Notes: generated by a model not told the origin, from the letters alone. A stretch of DNA of 35,307 nt from Clostridiales bacterium (GCA_015258265.1 JABZIP010000013.1:1-35307); one strand, 5' to 3'. Positions 1 to 9,016 are shown, numbered from the stretch's first letter. Made by a program: numbers and translations.

Positions 1-1
1 A

Positions 2-334
2 TCACCTCCGGGAGGTCCCGGTAAATTGGTCGGCAGGTACGCAGATACGGGCATACCTGCATTGGTTGCGGCTATGGAGAGCAAAGGCAGCAGTCGTACA
101 AGATTGACGGCAAAGATAGCCGGCGGAGCAAAAATGTTTAACATTCAGGGCGATTCGTCAGTTGGGAATATAGGAGATAGGAACATTGCAGAAGTTAAAA
201 GGATTCTTGCAGGTCTTAGAATTCCGATTGTCGGCGAAGATGTCGGCAAGGATTATGCAAGGACAATGTCTTTTTCGGCTGCAGACGGTAAGGTTACGAT
301 TAAAGCCTTCTCAAAGGGAACTCAAGTTTGGTAA
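2..334 (+). CDS. cheD: CheD-type chemoreceptor glutamine deamidase, C-terminal part (5' end outside window)
   Basis: The frame is open from base 2 to a TAA at 332-334, giving 110 residues with no start inside the window. An internal TTG at 26 is not needed because the conserved sequence begins before it. The pattern RYADTGIPALVAAM, then AKIAGGAKMF, then IGDRN and a final strand GKVTIKAF is the C-terminal two thirds of CheD. This family deamidates receptor glutamines in the cytoplasm and interacts with CheC in chemotaxis adaptation. The catalytic Cys and His of the family lie near the N-terminus and are upstream of this window, so activity cannot be judged. Motility context is supported by the flagellin gene later in the window. 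A strong terminator follows 14 bases after the stop, so this is the last gene of its operon. Confidence 0.87.
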   Translation, partial: SPPGGPGKLVGRYADTGIPALVAAMESKGSSRTRLTAKIAGGAKMFNIQGDSSVGNIGDRNIAEVKRILAGLRIPIVGEDVGKDYARTMSFSAADGKVTIKAFSKGTQVW

Positions 335-348
335 ATCAAGTAAAAATA

Positions 349-386
349 CAAAGAAAAGCCCCTACTATCGTAGGGGCTTTTCTTTG
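349..386. terminator. Bidirectional intrinsic terminator between cheD and the comFB-like gene
   Basis: A perfect 17-bp stem (349-365 with 370-386) with a 4-base loop TATC. The stem core is GCCCCTAC/GTAGGGGC, flanked by an A-rich left arm and a T-rich right arm, so it can act on both strands. It separates two convergent transcription units. Confidence 0.9.
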
Positions 387-411
387 TGTTTACAACCAAG
401 GCATATGTGAA

Positions 412-1170
412 TTATTCACCTGTAACGGCGTGTCTTGGATTCATTTTTATTTGTATGCACGCGCGAGTCAGTTCGCGAGCGATATCAGTACCGCATTGAG
501 ATTCGATTGAAGCCAGCTTTTGAAACAATTCACCTTTTTTTGTAACCGTATACATAGGTTTTGTGTTGTTTAGCGCCAAAGCGACTACATCGTATACACA
601 ATTTTTACAGGTACACATATTCATGCTTTCCATTATTGCAGGCGCTTTGCTTATCATAATGTCTTCTGCTACATTGTGCAAAAATTCATCAGGTCTGTCT
701 GAAAAGTCTTTTGTGATATCCGACGATAGATTTAGATTGTTGTTTTCCATATTGGTATCCCCACTTTCATTGAAATCTTCCAGAATATATGGTCTGCTTG
801 AAACATATTCCATATCTTCTTCGGAAAAAACTTGTGTAACTTTGGCGTCAGCGTCGCTTTCGTCTAATATGATAAAGGGTTTTGTCCCCTTTTCATTGAG
901 TTTTTGTGTGCCTATTTCCGCTTCGAGTCCTTGTCGAACAAGCTGCGATAAATTCTCTCGCATATTCGCTTCTTCGACAACCACTCGTCTGGCAGGAGCT
1001 GATGATTCGATATTAAAAGACACTTGCTCACCTGCCGACTTTGCAGGTGCAATCGAGGAAGCGCCTGTCAGCGGTTGCGCTGTGTTCTGTTTCTTTGCAG
1101 TATCATCATCAGCACGGCCGTTGGTTAAAAGATTCAGCACATGATCGGTCTTATTGCTTTTTTTTGGCAT
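412..1170 (-). CDS. ComFB-like C-terminal domain protein with long disordered N-terminus
   Basis: The start is the ATG at 1170, one base after the parA stop, with GGAGG inside the end of parA. An upstream in-frame extension to 1242 lies entirely within parA and is not used. The product is 252 residues. Residues 1-160 are low in hydrophobic content and rich in D, E, N, S and T, with no recognised domain. Residues about 163-248 match the ComFB pattern: Cys186-x-Cys188-x2-Cys191, then VVALALN, a short P-x-YTVT segment, then a helix ending in NPRHA. In Bacillus ComFB the Cys cluster holds zinc. ComFB-domain proteins, best studied in cyanobacteria, have been reported as cyclic-dinucleotide receptors. 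Co-translation with parA is likely. The function here is inferred only. Confidence 0.72.
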   Translation of the reverse strand: MPKKSNKTDHVLNLLTNGRADDDTAKKQNTAQPLTGASSIAPAKSAGEQVSFNIESSAPARRVVVEEANMRENLSQLVRQGLEAEIGTQKLNEKGTKPFIILDESDADAKVTQVFSEEDMEYVSSRPYILEDFNESGDTNMENNNLNLSSDITKDFSDRPDEFLHNVAEDIMISKAPAIMESMNMCTCKNCVYDVVALALNNTKPMYTVTKKGELFQKLASIESQCGTDIARELTRACIQIKMNPRHAVTGE

Positions 1171-1171
1171 A

Positions 1172-1933
1172 TTATAGCCCTCCGTCCAGAAGCTCTTTGA
1201 TAAATTTTTTGTAATCCAAGCACGCATTTGCCTTAGGGGCAAAGTTTAAAAGTCCGGTACCGTGTGCCGGAGATTCGGCTACGGCGATGTTGTTTCTGAT
1301 GTGTGCAGCTGCGACTTTTGTATTTAGCTGCTCTGCAATTTTAGCTGTCATATCCGAAACTTCCTTTGATAGTGCCGCCCTTGTATTGTATTTCGTCAGG
1401 AGTATGCAAGCCAGGTGCAAATGCGGATTGTAGTAATTTTTGACACTTTCTATTGTATCTTTAATTTGCGAGATTCCCAAAAGGCTCAAAATTTCGGGAA
1501 TCATAGGGATGATAAGCTCGTCTGCGCACACATAAGCATTTACTGTCAAAATATTGAGTGCCGGAGGTGTATCTATTATTATATAATCGTAAAGATCTCT
1601 GATGCTTTTGATAGTTTCCGAAAGTAAAAATTCTCTTCCGGAATGGTTGAACTCAAGCTCTGCCGTACTTAGCAGTATATTGGATGCGATAAAATGCCCG
1701 CAGTCTATTTGTCTTATAGCTTTTTGAACTGGAACCTGTCCTTTGAAAACCTCGTATATAGAATAGCCTTCTTCAATGTTGATACCAAGGCTGAAACCCA
1801 GACTTCCCTGCGGATCGAGATCTATGCCGAGAACTTTGAAACCCAAGTTGGAAAGACCGCTTATGAGTGCATTGCAGGTAGTTGTTTTTGCTACGCCGCC
1901 TTTTTGATTTGTTACAACAACAACTTTTGCCAT
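1172..1933 (-). CDS. ParA/Soj-family ATPase
   Basis: 253 residues, the usual length for Soj/ParA without an N-terminal DNA-binding domain. It has the deviant Walker A KGGVAKTTT at residues 11-19, Walker A' DLDPQGSLG near 38-46 and Walker B YIIIDTPPALN near 116-126. GAGGTT lies 8 bases before the ATG. ParA proteins dimerise on ATP, bind DNA or a scaffold, and position chromosomes, plasmids or protein clusters. No parB gene is next to it and no parS-like site was seen, and the partner gene is the ComFB-like protein. Together with the neighbouring cheD this suggests spatial positioning (for example of chemotaxis or motility machinery) more than chromosome segregation. That is inference; an orphan Soj remains possible. 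Confidence 0.85.
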   Translation of the reverse strand: MAKVVVVTNQKGGVAKTTTCNALISGLSNLGFKVLGIDLDPQGSLGFSLGINIEEGYSIYEVFKGQVPVQKAIRQIDCGHFIASNILLSTAELEFNHSGREFLLSETIKSIRDLYDYIIIDTPPALNILTVNAYVCADELIIPMIPEILSLLGISQIKDTIESVKNYYNPHLHLACILLTKYNTRAALSKEVSDMTAKIAEQLNTKVAAAHIRNNIAVAESPAHGTGLLNFAPKANACLDYKKFIKELLDGGL

Positions 1934-2003
1934 AAAATAACCTCTATATTTTTATATTTTGTAAAATGAAACAATTTAAGATAACCTATAAGTTTACATT
2001 TAT

Positions 2004-2032
2004 ATTGTATCACATTTTTATAAAATTCGCAA
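2004..2032 (-). promoter_or_regulatory. Probable SigA promoter of the parA unit
   Basis: On the reverse strand, -35 TTGCGA (plus-strand 2027-2032), a 17-base spacer and -10 TACAAT (2004-2009) with an upstream TG giving an extended -10. It lies about 70 bases before the parA start. Confidence 0.6.
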
Positions 2033-2065
2033 AGTAAAATCACCATATTTTCACAATTTCAATGC

Positions 2066-2094
2066 TTGAAAAAATAGATGAATTATGCTAAAAT
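2066..2094 (+). promoter_or_regulatory. Probable SigA promoter of the ftsH operon
   Basis: TTGAAA at 2066-2071, a 17-base spacer and TAAAAT at 2089-2094 with TGC directly upstream (extended -10). It lies about 75 bases before the ftsH start and is divergent from the parA promoter. Confidence 0.65.
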
Positions 2095-2168
2095 GTTAGT
2101 CAATTGTTGTATAAAATCATTAAATTTGTTTTTATAAACAAAAAGTTCAGTGTGTGGGGAGAAGTAAA

Positions 2169-4184
2169 TTGAAACAAATAGCAAAAAACTTAACTATTTA
2201 TATTGTGATTTTCGCTTTAGTGTTGGTGGCAGCCAATTTTTATAAAAATGTGCCGAAGGAAGAAACTAAAGAAATCAAATTTTCTGAATTGGTGCAGCAA
2301 CTAGAAAAGAAAAATGTAAAAGAAATTGAAATTGATGAAAGAGTGATAAAAGCGCGACTGAAAGACAAAAAGGAAGTTGTTACATATGCGCCGTCGATTT
2401 TTGATGTGAATGCCATAGGCGAAAAATACATATATCCGCAGATGGAAAAGGGCATCATATATAAGGGTATCAAGCCGAAAGTAGTACCGTGGTACATACA
2501 AATGATTCCAACGGTGCTTATGATTGGGGTAATAATAGGATTTTGGGTATTTATGATGCGGCAAACAGGAAATGGCAAAGCTATGTCGTTTGGAAAAAGT
2601 CGCGCTAGAATGCACAAGGAAGAAGACCTCAAGAAAGTAACGTTTGATGATGTTGCAGGACTTGATGAGGAAAAAGAAGAATTATCGGAAGTTGTGGATT
2701 TCTTGAAAAATCCAAAAAAATATTACGATTTGGGCGCAAGGATACCTAAGGGAATCTTGCTTGTAGGTCCTCCAGGGACAGGAAAGACCTATATCTCAAA
2801 GGCTACGGCGGGAGAAGCCGGCGTACCGTTCTTCAGTATAAGCGGTTCGGACTTTGTTGAGATGTTCGTAGGTGTCGGAGCATCAAGGGTTCGTGATTTG
2901 TTTGAGCAGGCAAAGAGGCATGCACCTTGTATCGTTTTTATAGACGAGATAGATGCGGTGGGCCGTAAGAGAGGTGCGGGCATTGGTGGCGGACACGATG
3001 AGAGAGAGCAAACGCTGAATCAGTTGTTAGTTGAAATGGACGGATTCGGTGAGCACACAGGCATCATCATACTGGCAGCAACAAATAGACCGGACATCTT
3101 GGATTCTGCGCTTTTGAGGCCTGGTCGTTTTGATAGGCAAGTTGTGATAGGCGTGCCGGATATCAAAGGTAGAGAAGGAATATTTGCGGTTCACTCAAAG
3201 AATAAACCGCTCGACGATACTATAAATCCAAAGGTGCTTGCAAGGAGAACACCCGGCTTTACACCTGCGGATATTGAAAACCTGCTAAATGAGGCTGCAC
3301 TCCTCACTGCAAGAAGAAATGGCAGAAAAATACGCATGGAAGAAATTGAGGAAGCCATTACGAAAGTTATTGCAGGTCCTGCGAAGAAAAGTAGGGTTAT
3401 TACACCTGAGGAAAAGAAACTTACCGCATTCCACGAGGCAGGGCACGCTATTGTTGCGCGTTCACTTAAGTACAGTGATCCGGTGCATCAAATCACCATC
3501 ATACCTAGAGGAACTGCAGGCGGCTTTACTATGTTCTTGCCGAAAGACGATAGAAGCTATGGAACAAAGGAAAAGATGCGCGAGCAGATTGTTCATTTGC
3601 TTGGAGGTAGAGTTGCTGAAAAGCTCATGCTCGAGGACATTAGTACAGGGGCAAGTAACGATATACTCAGGGCTACGGATACTGCGCGAGCTATGGTTAC
3701 AAAATACGGTTTTAGTGAAAAACTGGGTGCGGTGAATTACAGCCCGTCGGACGAAGTGTTCCTTGGTAATGATTATCACAGCACCAAGAACTATTCTGAG
3801 GAGAAAGCACGCGAGATTGACGAGGAAATCAAGTCGATTATTGACAATGCTTTTGCAGAGGCTGAGCGTGTATTGGTTGAAAATAAGGATAAGCTGATAT
3901 TGGTAGCGGAAGTTCTTATGGAACTTGAAACGATAGACGGCGAGCAGTTTGAACAGCTATATACGGGAAGCAAGACCAAGGAAGAAATCCTTTTGGATGT
4001 CAAAGAAAAGGAAGAAGTTACCAAAGAAAAAAACGAGAAGGAAGCTGAAGAAACTCAAAAGGCGATAGAAGAGGAACAAAAGAAACTGGAAGAAATCGTG
4101 AATACGCTGAATCATGCAGGGTTCGAAACAAATGTAAAACTGCAGAAGAAAGACGATACGGATGAAGAAAATAAAGGAAAGTAG
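2169..4184 (+). CDS. ftsH: ATP-dependent zinc metalloprotease FtsH
   Basis: Membrane-anchored AAA+ protease that extracts and degrades membrane and short-lived cytoplasmic proteins as a hexamer. The TTG at 2169 is chosen as the start because GGGGAG sits 7 bases upstream; the in-frame GTG at 2154 would lie before that site. From this start (671 residues): transmembrane segment about 6-24, extracytoplasmic domain about 25-108, second transmembrane segment about 110-130, Walker A GPPGTGKT at 200-207, Walker B IVFIDEID near 255-262, second region of homology ATNRPDILDSALLRPGRFDR near 304-323 and zinc motif HEAGH at 422-426. The last 70 residues form a highly charged, Lys/Glu-rich probable coiled-coil tail. 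It is the first gene of the operon, 6 bases before the PucR-type gene. Confidence 0.97.
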   Translation: MKQIAKNLTIYIVIFALVLVAANFYKNVPKEETKEIKFSELVQQLEKKNVKEIEIDERVIKARLKDKKEVVTYAPSIFDVNAIGEKYIYPQMEKGIIYKGIKPKVVPWYIQMIPTVLMIGVIIGFWVFMMRQTGNGKAMSFGKSRARMHKEEDLKKVTFDDVAGLDEEKEELSEVVDFLKNPKKYYDLGARIPKGILLVGPPGTGKTYISKATAGEAGVPFFSISGSDFVEMFVGVGASRVRDLFEQAKRHAPCIVFIDEIDAVGRKRGAGIGGGHDEREQTLNQLLVEMDGFGEHTGIIILAATNRPDILDSALLRPGRFDRQVVIGVPDIKGREGIFAVHSKNKPLDDTINPKVLARRTPGFTPADIENLLNEAALLTARRNGRKIRMEEIEEAITKVIAGPAKKSRVITPEEKKLTAFHEAGHAIVARSLKYSDPVHQITIIPRGTAGGFTMFLPKDDRSYGTKEKMREQIVHLLGGRVAEKLMLEDISTGASNDILRATDTARAMVTKYGFSEKLGAVNYSPSDEVFLGNDYHSTKNYSEEKAREIDEEIKSIIDNAFAEAERVLVENKDKLILVAEVLMELETIDGEQFEQLYTGSKTKEEILLDVKEKEEVTKEKNEKEAEETQKAIEEEQKKLEEIVNTLNHAGFETNVKLQKKDDTDEENKGK

Positions 4185-4190
4185 ACGCCT

Positions 4191-5765
4191 ATGAAAGTAA
4201 CGCTGAAAGAATGCCTTGCGCTGGAAGAATTTAAAAATGCAAGATTGCTGTCGGGGGAGCAACATCTCAATTCTCCGCTTAAATCAATATCCATTTTAGA
4301 TGTTGCGGATAAGCAGAGGATAAAGGAATATATAGCAGAAAAGGATACATTGCTTTTGTCGGGATTTTTTGCGACAGACTGGTCGCTTGCGGAGCAAAAG
4401 GAAATAGTGGATTTACTGGTTGCAGAAAAAGTTTGCGGACTGGTGATTATTCCTTTTGAGAATGTAGTTACACCGACGCTTGAAATTATAAATTATGCTG
4501 AGGGCGCAGGCTTACCTATGATTTTGTTACCCAAAAATAAGGAAACGAATTATGCAAGTTTAATTGAAAAAATTATGTCATTGATAATTCGAGGCGTTGA
4601 TTTTGAAAATCGACTTATTATCAATACTATATTTCATCTGTTAAACTTTGAAAAGCATGCTACTTTTGAGGATGCGATAAAGCAAGCGGCGATTCAAAAT
4701 AAATTTCAATTCGTTCTCCTCTCTGAGGATTTCAATCCGATATTGATGGTTGAAACGCGCAAAAAAACGAGTCTGGAAGAAGTTGTTGCGCAAGCGAGAG
4801 ATAGGCAGTTTGATCGCGGTGCGGTCTATACTAGGATAGATGTTAAAGGAATACTGACATATTGGGGACCTGTAACAGTTAACGGCGACAAGCATTATAT
4901 GCTGATAGTTGATAACGAGGATTTGTATTCAGCGTCCGAAATTACAAAGCTCGCAGAGATAATACAAATGGCAATGGGTATGTGGAAATATACTCCCCAA
5001 AAGGATGCGAAGGCGGAGTTTATAAAAGCTCTCAAGCGCGGAAATCGCAGTCTTGCATATGCACTAAAGGATGAAATCAATATCGATTCTGAAAGTATTT
5101 TGAGTGTATTCTTCGCAAAGGGTATTGAAAATGAAGCGGCATACCGTACATTGCTTGAATTTGAAAAATCCGATGAGCTCGGACTTTTGAAGATAATAGA
5201 GGAAAACGAAACATTCGGAGTACTTTATTCAAAGGAGAAAAGGGAAGAAGAATCGCTTTCAATCAAGCGAGGACGCTGTATTGATTTGTTCAATAAGCTA
5301 AAAAGCGACAAAAAAGTTAGAATATTCCATGTTACAGGACTTGACGGCATAGAGGGCGCAGCGGAAGCATATAGGATGATTGCCGAATCGTCGGCGTTTG
5401 TACAGAAAGTATTTCCATACAAGAGAGTTTTCACAAAGTACGAGCTTGCTCTTATCAGCAACTGCATTACACTGCAAACGCAGGGAGGCTATGGTAAGAA
5501 AAATTATTTGGAGCTTTTGGAGCCGTTCAAAGAAGGTAATGAGAACAAGGGTAGACAGCTTCTGGAAACTCTCGAAACTTTCGTGCTGGACGCAGGGATG
5601 AACAGCGCAAAGACATCGGAATTTATGGGGATTCATACTAATACGGTTCAATACAGACTGAAAAAAATAAACGAAATGCTGGATGTGGAGATTACCGGAA
5701 ATAGGGTAATACCGGGACTTACCATAGCATTAGCCTTAAAAAGGCTCGAAAGAGGGGACAGATAG
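4191..5765 (+). CDS. PucR/CdaR-type transcriptional regulator
   Basis: 524 residues with the PucR architecture. An N-terminal PucR ligand-binding-like domain covers about residues 8-120 (ISILDVAD, LLLSGFFATDW and VCGLVII blocks). A central GGDEF-like CdaR segment covers about 270-400. The C-terminal PucR helix-turn-helix covers about 465-515, with the hallmark TSEFMGIHTNTVQYRLKKIN. Known members control purine, sugar diacid, GABA or proline use, and the effector here cannot be read from sequence. The start ATG follows the ftsH stop by 6 bases, and coaX follows after 6 bases. Its place between ftsH and coaX is unusual for a regulator. It might respond to metabolite status for this housekeeping operon, but that is speculation. 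Confidence 0.88.
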   Translation: MKVTLKECLALEEFKNARLLSGEQHLNSPLKSISILDVADKQRIKEYIAEKDTLLLSGFFATDWSLAEQKEIVDLLVAEKVCGLVIIPFENVVTPTLEIINYAEGAGLPMILLPKNKETNYASLIEKIMSLIIRGVDFENRLIINTIFHLLNFEKHATFEDAIKQAAIQNKFQFVLLSEDFNPILMVETRKKTSLEEVVAQARDRQFDRGAVYTRIDVKGILTYWGPVTVNGDKHYMLIVDNEDLYSASEITKLAEIIQMAMGMWKYTPQKDAKAEFIKALKRGNRSLAYALKDEINIDSESILSVFFAKGIENEAAYRTLLEFEKSDELGLLKIIEENETFGVLYSKEKREEESLSIKRGRCIDLFNKLKSDKKVRIFHVTGLDGIEGAAEAYRMIAESSAFVQKVFPYKRVFTKYELALISNCITLQTQGGYGKKNYLELLEPFKEGNENKGRQLLETLETFVLDAGMNSAKTSEFMGIHTNTVQYRLKKINEMLDVEITGNRVIPGLTIALALKRLERGDR

Positions 5766-5771
5766 AGAAAT

Positions 5772-6602
5772 ATGTTACTTGCATTTGATGTAGGAAATAC
5801 CAATATAGCACTTGGACTTTTTGACGGGCCTAAATTGGTTCAAAGTTGGAGGCTGGAAACGGATAATGGAAAAAGTGCGGATGAGTACGGTATGCTTATC
5901 AATCAACTTTTCAGTTATGCGAATTTGGATATGGAAATAGTAGAAGATGTTATAATATCAACAGTTGTACCGTCGGTACTATATACATTACAGCATCTTT
6001 CGAGGAAGTATTTCAACAGGCGAGCGATAGTTATAGGGGCAGGAATAAAAACGGGAATAGTGGTAAAGTACGACAATCCGAAACAGGTTGGAGCAGATAG
6101 AATTGTAAATGCCGTTGCGGCTTATGAAAAATATAAAGGGCCGCTTGTTATCATAGATTTCGGTACGGCTACCACATTTTGTGCGGTTAGTGCCAAGGCG
6201 GAGTACCTTGGAGGTACAATAGCGCCGGGACTTAAGATTTCATCAGATGCGCTTTTTGAAAAGACGGCGAAGCTGCCGAAAGTAGAGCTTGAGGATCCGG
6301 GGCATGTAATATGCAAAAATACTATAGAGAGTATGCAGTCAGGACTTATTTATGGGCATATGGGTGTTACGGAACTTATTACGCGCAAGATGAAAGCGGA
6401 GCTTATGGAATACGACAAGGAAGCACCCGAACCCAAGGTAATTGCAACGGGAGGACTTGCGAGCTTAATTGAAAGCGGCATAGATTGTATTGATTATGTT
6501 GACAAAATGCTGACGCTCGAAGGATTGCAGCTGATATATGCCAAAAACAAAAATCATAAACATAGAGTCAGTGATGGCAGTGTAAATGACGATGCAAAAT
6601 AA
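5772..6602 (+). CDS. coaX: Type III pantothenate kinase
   Basis: Phosphorylates pantothenate in the first step of coenzyme A synthesis, in the cytoplasm. The protein has the ASKHA-fold signatures of CoaX: DVGNTNIALGLF at residues 5-16, GADRIVNAVAAY near 100-111, DFGTATTFCAV near 126-136 and GGTIAPGL near 144-151. At 276 residues it is about 20 longer than most CoaX proteins because of a hydrophilic C-terminal tail with His, Lys and Asp. The tail is encoded where the gene runs 17 bases into the dusB start, so translation of the two is probably coupled. The ftsH-coaX-dusB neighbourhood is also found in Bacillus, which supports the call. Confidence 0.95.
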   Translation: MLLAFDVGNTNIALGLFDGPKLVQSWRLETDNGKSADEYGMLINQLFSYANLDMEIVEDVIISTVVPSVLYTLQHLSRKYFNRRAIVIGAGIKTGIVVKYDNPKQVGADRIVNAVAAYEKYKGPLVIIDFGTATTFCAVSAKAEYLGGTIAPGLKISSDALFEKTAKLPKVELEDPGHVICKNTIESMQSGLIYGHMGVTELITRKMKAELMEYDKEAPEPKVIATGGLASLIESGIDCIDYVDKMLTLEGLQLIYAKNKNHKHRVSDGSVNDDAK

Positions 6603-7605
6603 ACTCAAAATCGCTAATCTGCAGCTTGAGAGTCCGTTTTTACTTGCACCTCTTGCAGGAGTTACAGATTCGGCATTCAGGAGAATATGTAAAGAAAAGG
6701 GAGCTGCTCTTGTTTATACGGAAATGATTAGCGCAAAAGCACTTTGTTATGGGGATAGAAAAACTGAAAGCCTATTGCAAATGTACGATGATGAAAAACC
6801 TGTCGGTATTCAGCTGTTTTCCGGTGAACCGAAGTTCTTGGAGCAGGCGGTCGAGATGCTTGAGGACAGAGATAATGCACTGATAGACATAAATATGGGA
6901 TGTCCGGTGCCGAAAATAGTTAAAAATGGAGAAGGCTCGGCAATATTGAAAAATCCGTATTTGGCATTTGATCTTGTAAAAGCTGCGAGGCGCGCTACGA
7001 AAAAACCTGTTACGGTAAAAATTCGCATCGGATGGGACAAAGAGCATATAAACGCTTGCGAAATAGCGAGAGCGGTCGAATTTGCAGGTGCGGATGCGAT
7101 ATGTGTACACGGTAGGACGAGAGAACAGTACTATGAAAAAGAAGTGAATTGGGATGAAATCGGCAGGGTAAAGCAATCGGTTTCAATACCTGTGATAGGA
7201 AACGGCAATGTTTTTTCTGCGCAGGATGCGATGAATTTGGCAGCGCAAACCCAATGCGACGGAATAATGGTTGCGCGAGGAGCACAAGGAAATCCGTGGA
7301 TATTTCAGGAGCTTAAAGCACATATAGAAGGACGGGAATATTTGCAGCCGACTATTGAGGAAAAGTTCGAACTGCTTTCAAAGCAATTTGATTTAGCAAT
7401 AGAGGAAAAAGGAGAATATGTTGCAGTTCGGCAGATGCGAAAACATATAGCATGGTATGTAAAGGGGTTACACGACTCATCCGTACTCAAAAATACGATA
7501 AGCAGGCTTGAAAGTAAAGATGAAATAATTAAAATACTTATGGAATATATTGAAAAATGGGGAGAGAAAAATGACAAAAGCAATTTCTATCAAAACTCTT
7601 TATAA
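6586..7605 (+). CDS. dusB: tRNA-dihydrouridine synthase, DusB type
   Basis: FMN-dependent reductase that converts specific uridines of tRNA to dihydrouridine. 339 residues, normal for the family. The N-terminal TIM barrel begins with PFLLAPLAGVTDSAFR; the catalytic Cys106 is in NMGCPVPKIVKNGEGSA. VKIRIGWD, ICVHGRTREQ, IPVIGNGNVFS and GIMVARGAQGNPWIF are the FMN phosphate-binding and barrel motifs, and an all-helical C-terminal domain follows. The start could be ATG 6586 or ATG 6592; both overlap the end of coaX. Its 3' end overlaps asnS by 35 bases. DusB is preferred over DusA or DusC by motif spacing and the coaX neighbour. Confidence 0.93.
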   Translation: MTMQNKLKIANLQLESPFLLAPLAGVTDSAFRRICKEKGAALVYTEMISAKALCYGDRKTESLLQMYDDEKPVGIQLFSGEPKFLEQAVEMLEDRDNALIDINMGCPVPKIVKNGEGSAILKNPYLAFDLVKAARRATKKPVTVKIRIGWDKEHINACEIARAVEFAGADAICVHGRTREQYYEKEVNWDEIGRVKQSVSIPVIGNGNVFSAQDAMNLAAQTQCDGIMVARGAQGNPWIFQELKAHIEGREYLQPTIEEKFELLSKQFDLAIEEKGEYVAVRQMRKHIAWYVKGLHDSSVLKNTISRLESKDEIIKILMEYIEKWGEKNDKSNFYQNSL

Positions 7606-8968
7606 AGAGTCTGAAAAGTACGCAGATCGGGAGATTTGTGTAAACGGCTGGATTAGAACAAATCGAGATTCAAACCGTTTCGGATTTATTGAGTTGAATG
7701 ACGGTAGTTTTTTCAAGTCAATGCAGCTTGTATACGAAGCCGATAAGTTGAGCAATTTTGAGGAAATAGCAAAGCTGCCTGTTGCAACAGCCGTATTGGC
7801 AAAGGGAGTATTTGTACTCACGCCGGATGCAAAGCAACCGTTTGAGCTTAAGTGTAGCGAGATAAGTGTGCTTGCACCTTCAAATAGCGAATATCCTTTG
7901 CAGAAAAAAAGACACACTCTTGAGTTTTTGCGAGAAATAGCACATTTAAGACCTAGGAGTAACACTTTTTCAGCTGTTTTTAGAGTGAGATCTTTGGTTG
8001 CGTATGCTATTCATCAGTTTTTCCAAGAGCAGGGATTTGTATATGTTCATACGCCTATAATTACAGCAAGCGACTGCGAAGGCGCGGGAGAGATGTTTAG
8101 AGTTACGACTCTTAATATGAACGATTTACCGAAAGATGAGAGCGGACAAGTTTGCTATGACGACGACTTTTTCGGAAAAGAGGCAGGTCTTACTGTGAGC
8201 GGACAACTTGAGGGCGAAACTTTTGCACTTGCGTTCGGTAAAATTTACACATTCGGTCCAACTTTCAGAGCTGAAAATTCGAATACGGCAAGGCACGCAT
8301 CGGAATTTTGGATGGTAGAGCCTGAAATAGCGTTCGCAGATTTAGAGGACAACATGGAGCTTGCAGAAGCCATGATTAAGTACATAATCAATTATCTGCT
8401 TGAGAATGCAAAAGAAGAAATGGAGTTCTTTAACAATTTTGTTGACAAGGGATTGCTTGAAAGGCTGGACAACATAGTCAAAAGCGATTTTGTGCGCATT
8501 ACATATACAGAGGCATGTGAGCTTCTCAAAAAATCCAAGATGCCTTTCCAATATCCTGTCGAGTGGGGTATAGATTTGCAGACGGAGCATGAAAGATATT
8601 TGACGGAAGAAATTTTCAAAAAACCTGTATTTGTAACGGATTATCCAAAGGATATCAAGGCGTTTTACATGAGGTTAAACGACGACGGCAAGACAGTTGC
8701 AGCTTGCGATTTGCTCGTTCCGGGCGTCGGAGAAATAATAGGCGGAAGTCAGAGGGAAGAACGCTACGAATATTTGAGCAAGAGAATGCAAGAGCTTGGC
8801 TTAAACGAGGAAGATTACTGGTGGTATATGGATCTTCGTAAATACGGCGGTGTAAAGCATGCAGGCTACGGACTCGGATTTGAGCGAATCATTATGTATG
8901 TTACAGGAATGGCTAATATAAGAGATGTGCTTCCGTTCCCTAGAACACCAAAATCGGCAGATTTTTAA
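7571..8968 (+). CDS. asnS: Asparaginyl-tRNA synthetase
   Basis: Class IIb synthetase that charges tRNA-Asn. The ATG at 7571 is chosen because GGGGAGA lies just upstream; a TTG at 7550 lies before that site. The product is 465 residues. The N-terminal OB fold (about 1-105) includes VNGWIRTNRDSNRFGFIELNDGS. The catalytic core carries LTVSGQLEGETFALAFGKIY, motif 2 FRAENSNTARHASEFWMVEPE and motif 3 GLGFERIIMYVTGMANIRD. The FWMVEPE form with a free Asn-type pocket separates it from AspRS and LysRS. It is the last gene of the ftsH operon, followed by a hairpin terminator. A tRNA-Asn gene is present at 35016-35090. Confidence 0.96.
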   Translation: MTKAISIKTLYKESEKYADREICVNGWIRTNRDSNRFGFIELNDGSFFKSMQLVYEADKLSNFEEIAKLPVATAVLAKGVFVLTPDAKQPFELKCSEISVLAPSNSEYPLQKKRHTLEFLREIAHLRPRSNTFSAVFRVRSLVAYAIHQFFQEQGFVYVHTPIITASDCEGAGEMFRVTTLNMNDLPKDESGQVCYDDDFFGKEAGLTVSGQLEGETFALAFGKIYTFGPTFRAENSNTARHASEFWMVEPEIAFADLEDNMELAEAMIKYIINYLLENAKEEMEFFNNFVDKGLLERLDNIVKSDFVRITYTEACELLKKSKMPFQYPVEWGIDLQTEHERYLTEEIFKKPVFVTDYPKDIKAFYMRLNDDGKTVAACDLLVPGVGEIIGGSQREERYEYLSKRMQELGLNEEDYWWYMDLRKYGGVKHAGYGLGFERIIMYVTGMANIRDVLPFPRTPKSADF

Positions 8969-8985
8969 CAGCAAAATAATCTTTT

Positions 8986-9016
8986 TAGGCATATTGCACG
9001 ATATGCCTATTTTATT
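8986..9016 (+). terminator. Intrinsic terminator after asnS
   Basis: Perfect 9-bp stem TAGGCATAT/ATATGCCTA (8986-8994, 9001-9009), 6-base loop, then TTTTATTT. It lies 17 bases after the asnS stop. Confidence 0.75.

Noticed and set aside
1934..2153. parS site or origin next to parA
   Set aside because: No 16-bp parS-like palindrome or DnaA-box cluster was seen.
3289..3735. 148-residue frame within ftsH
   Set aside because: Overlaps the conserved protease domain in another frame, with Arg/Ser/Leu-rich composition typical of a shadow frame.
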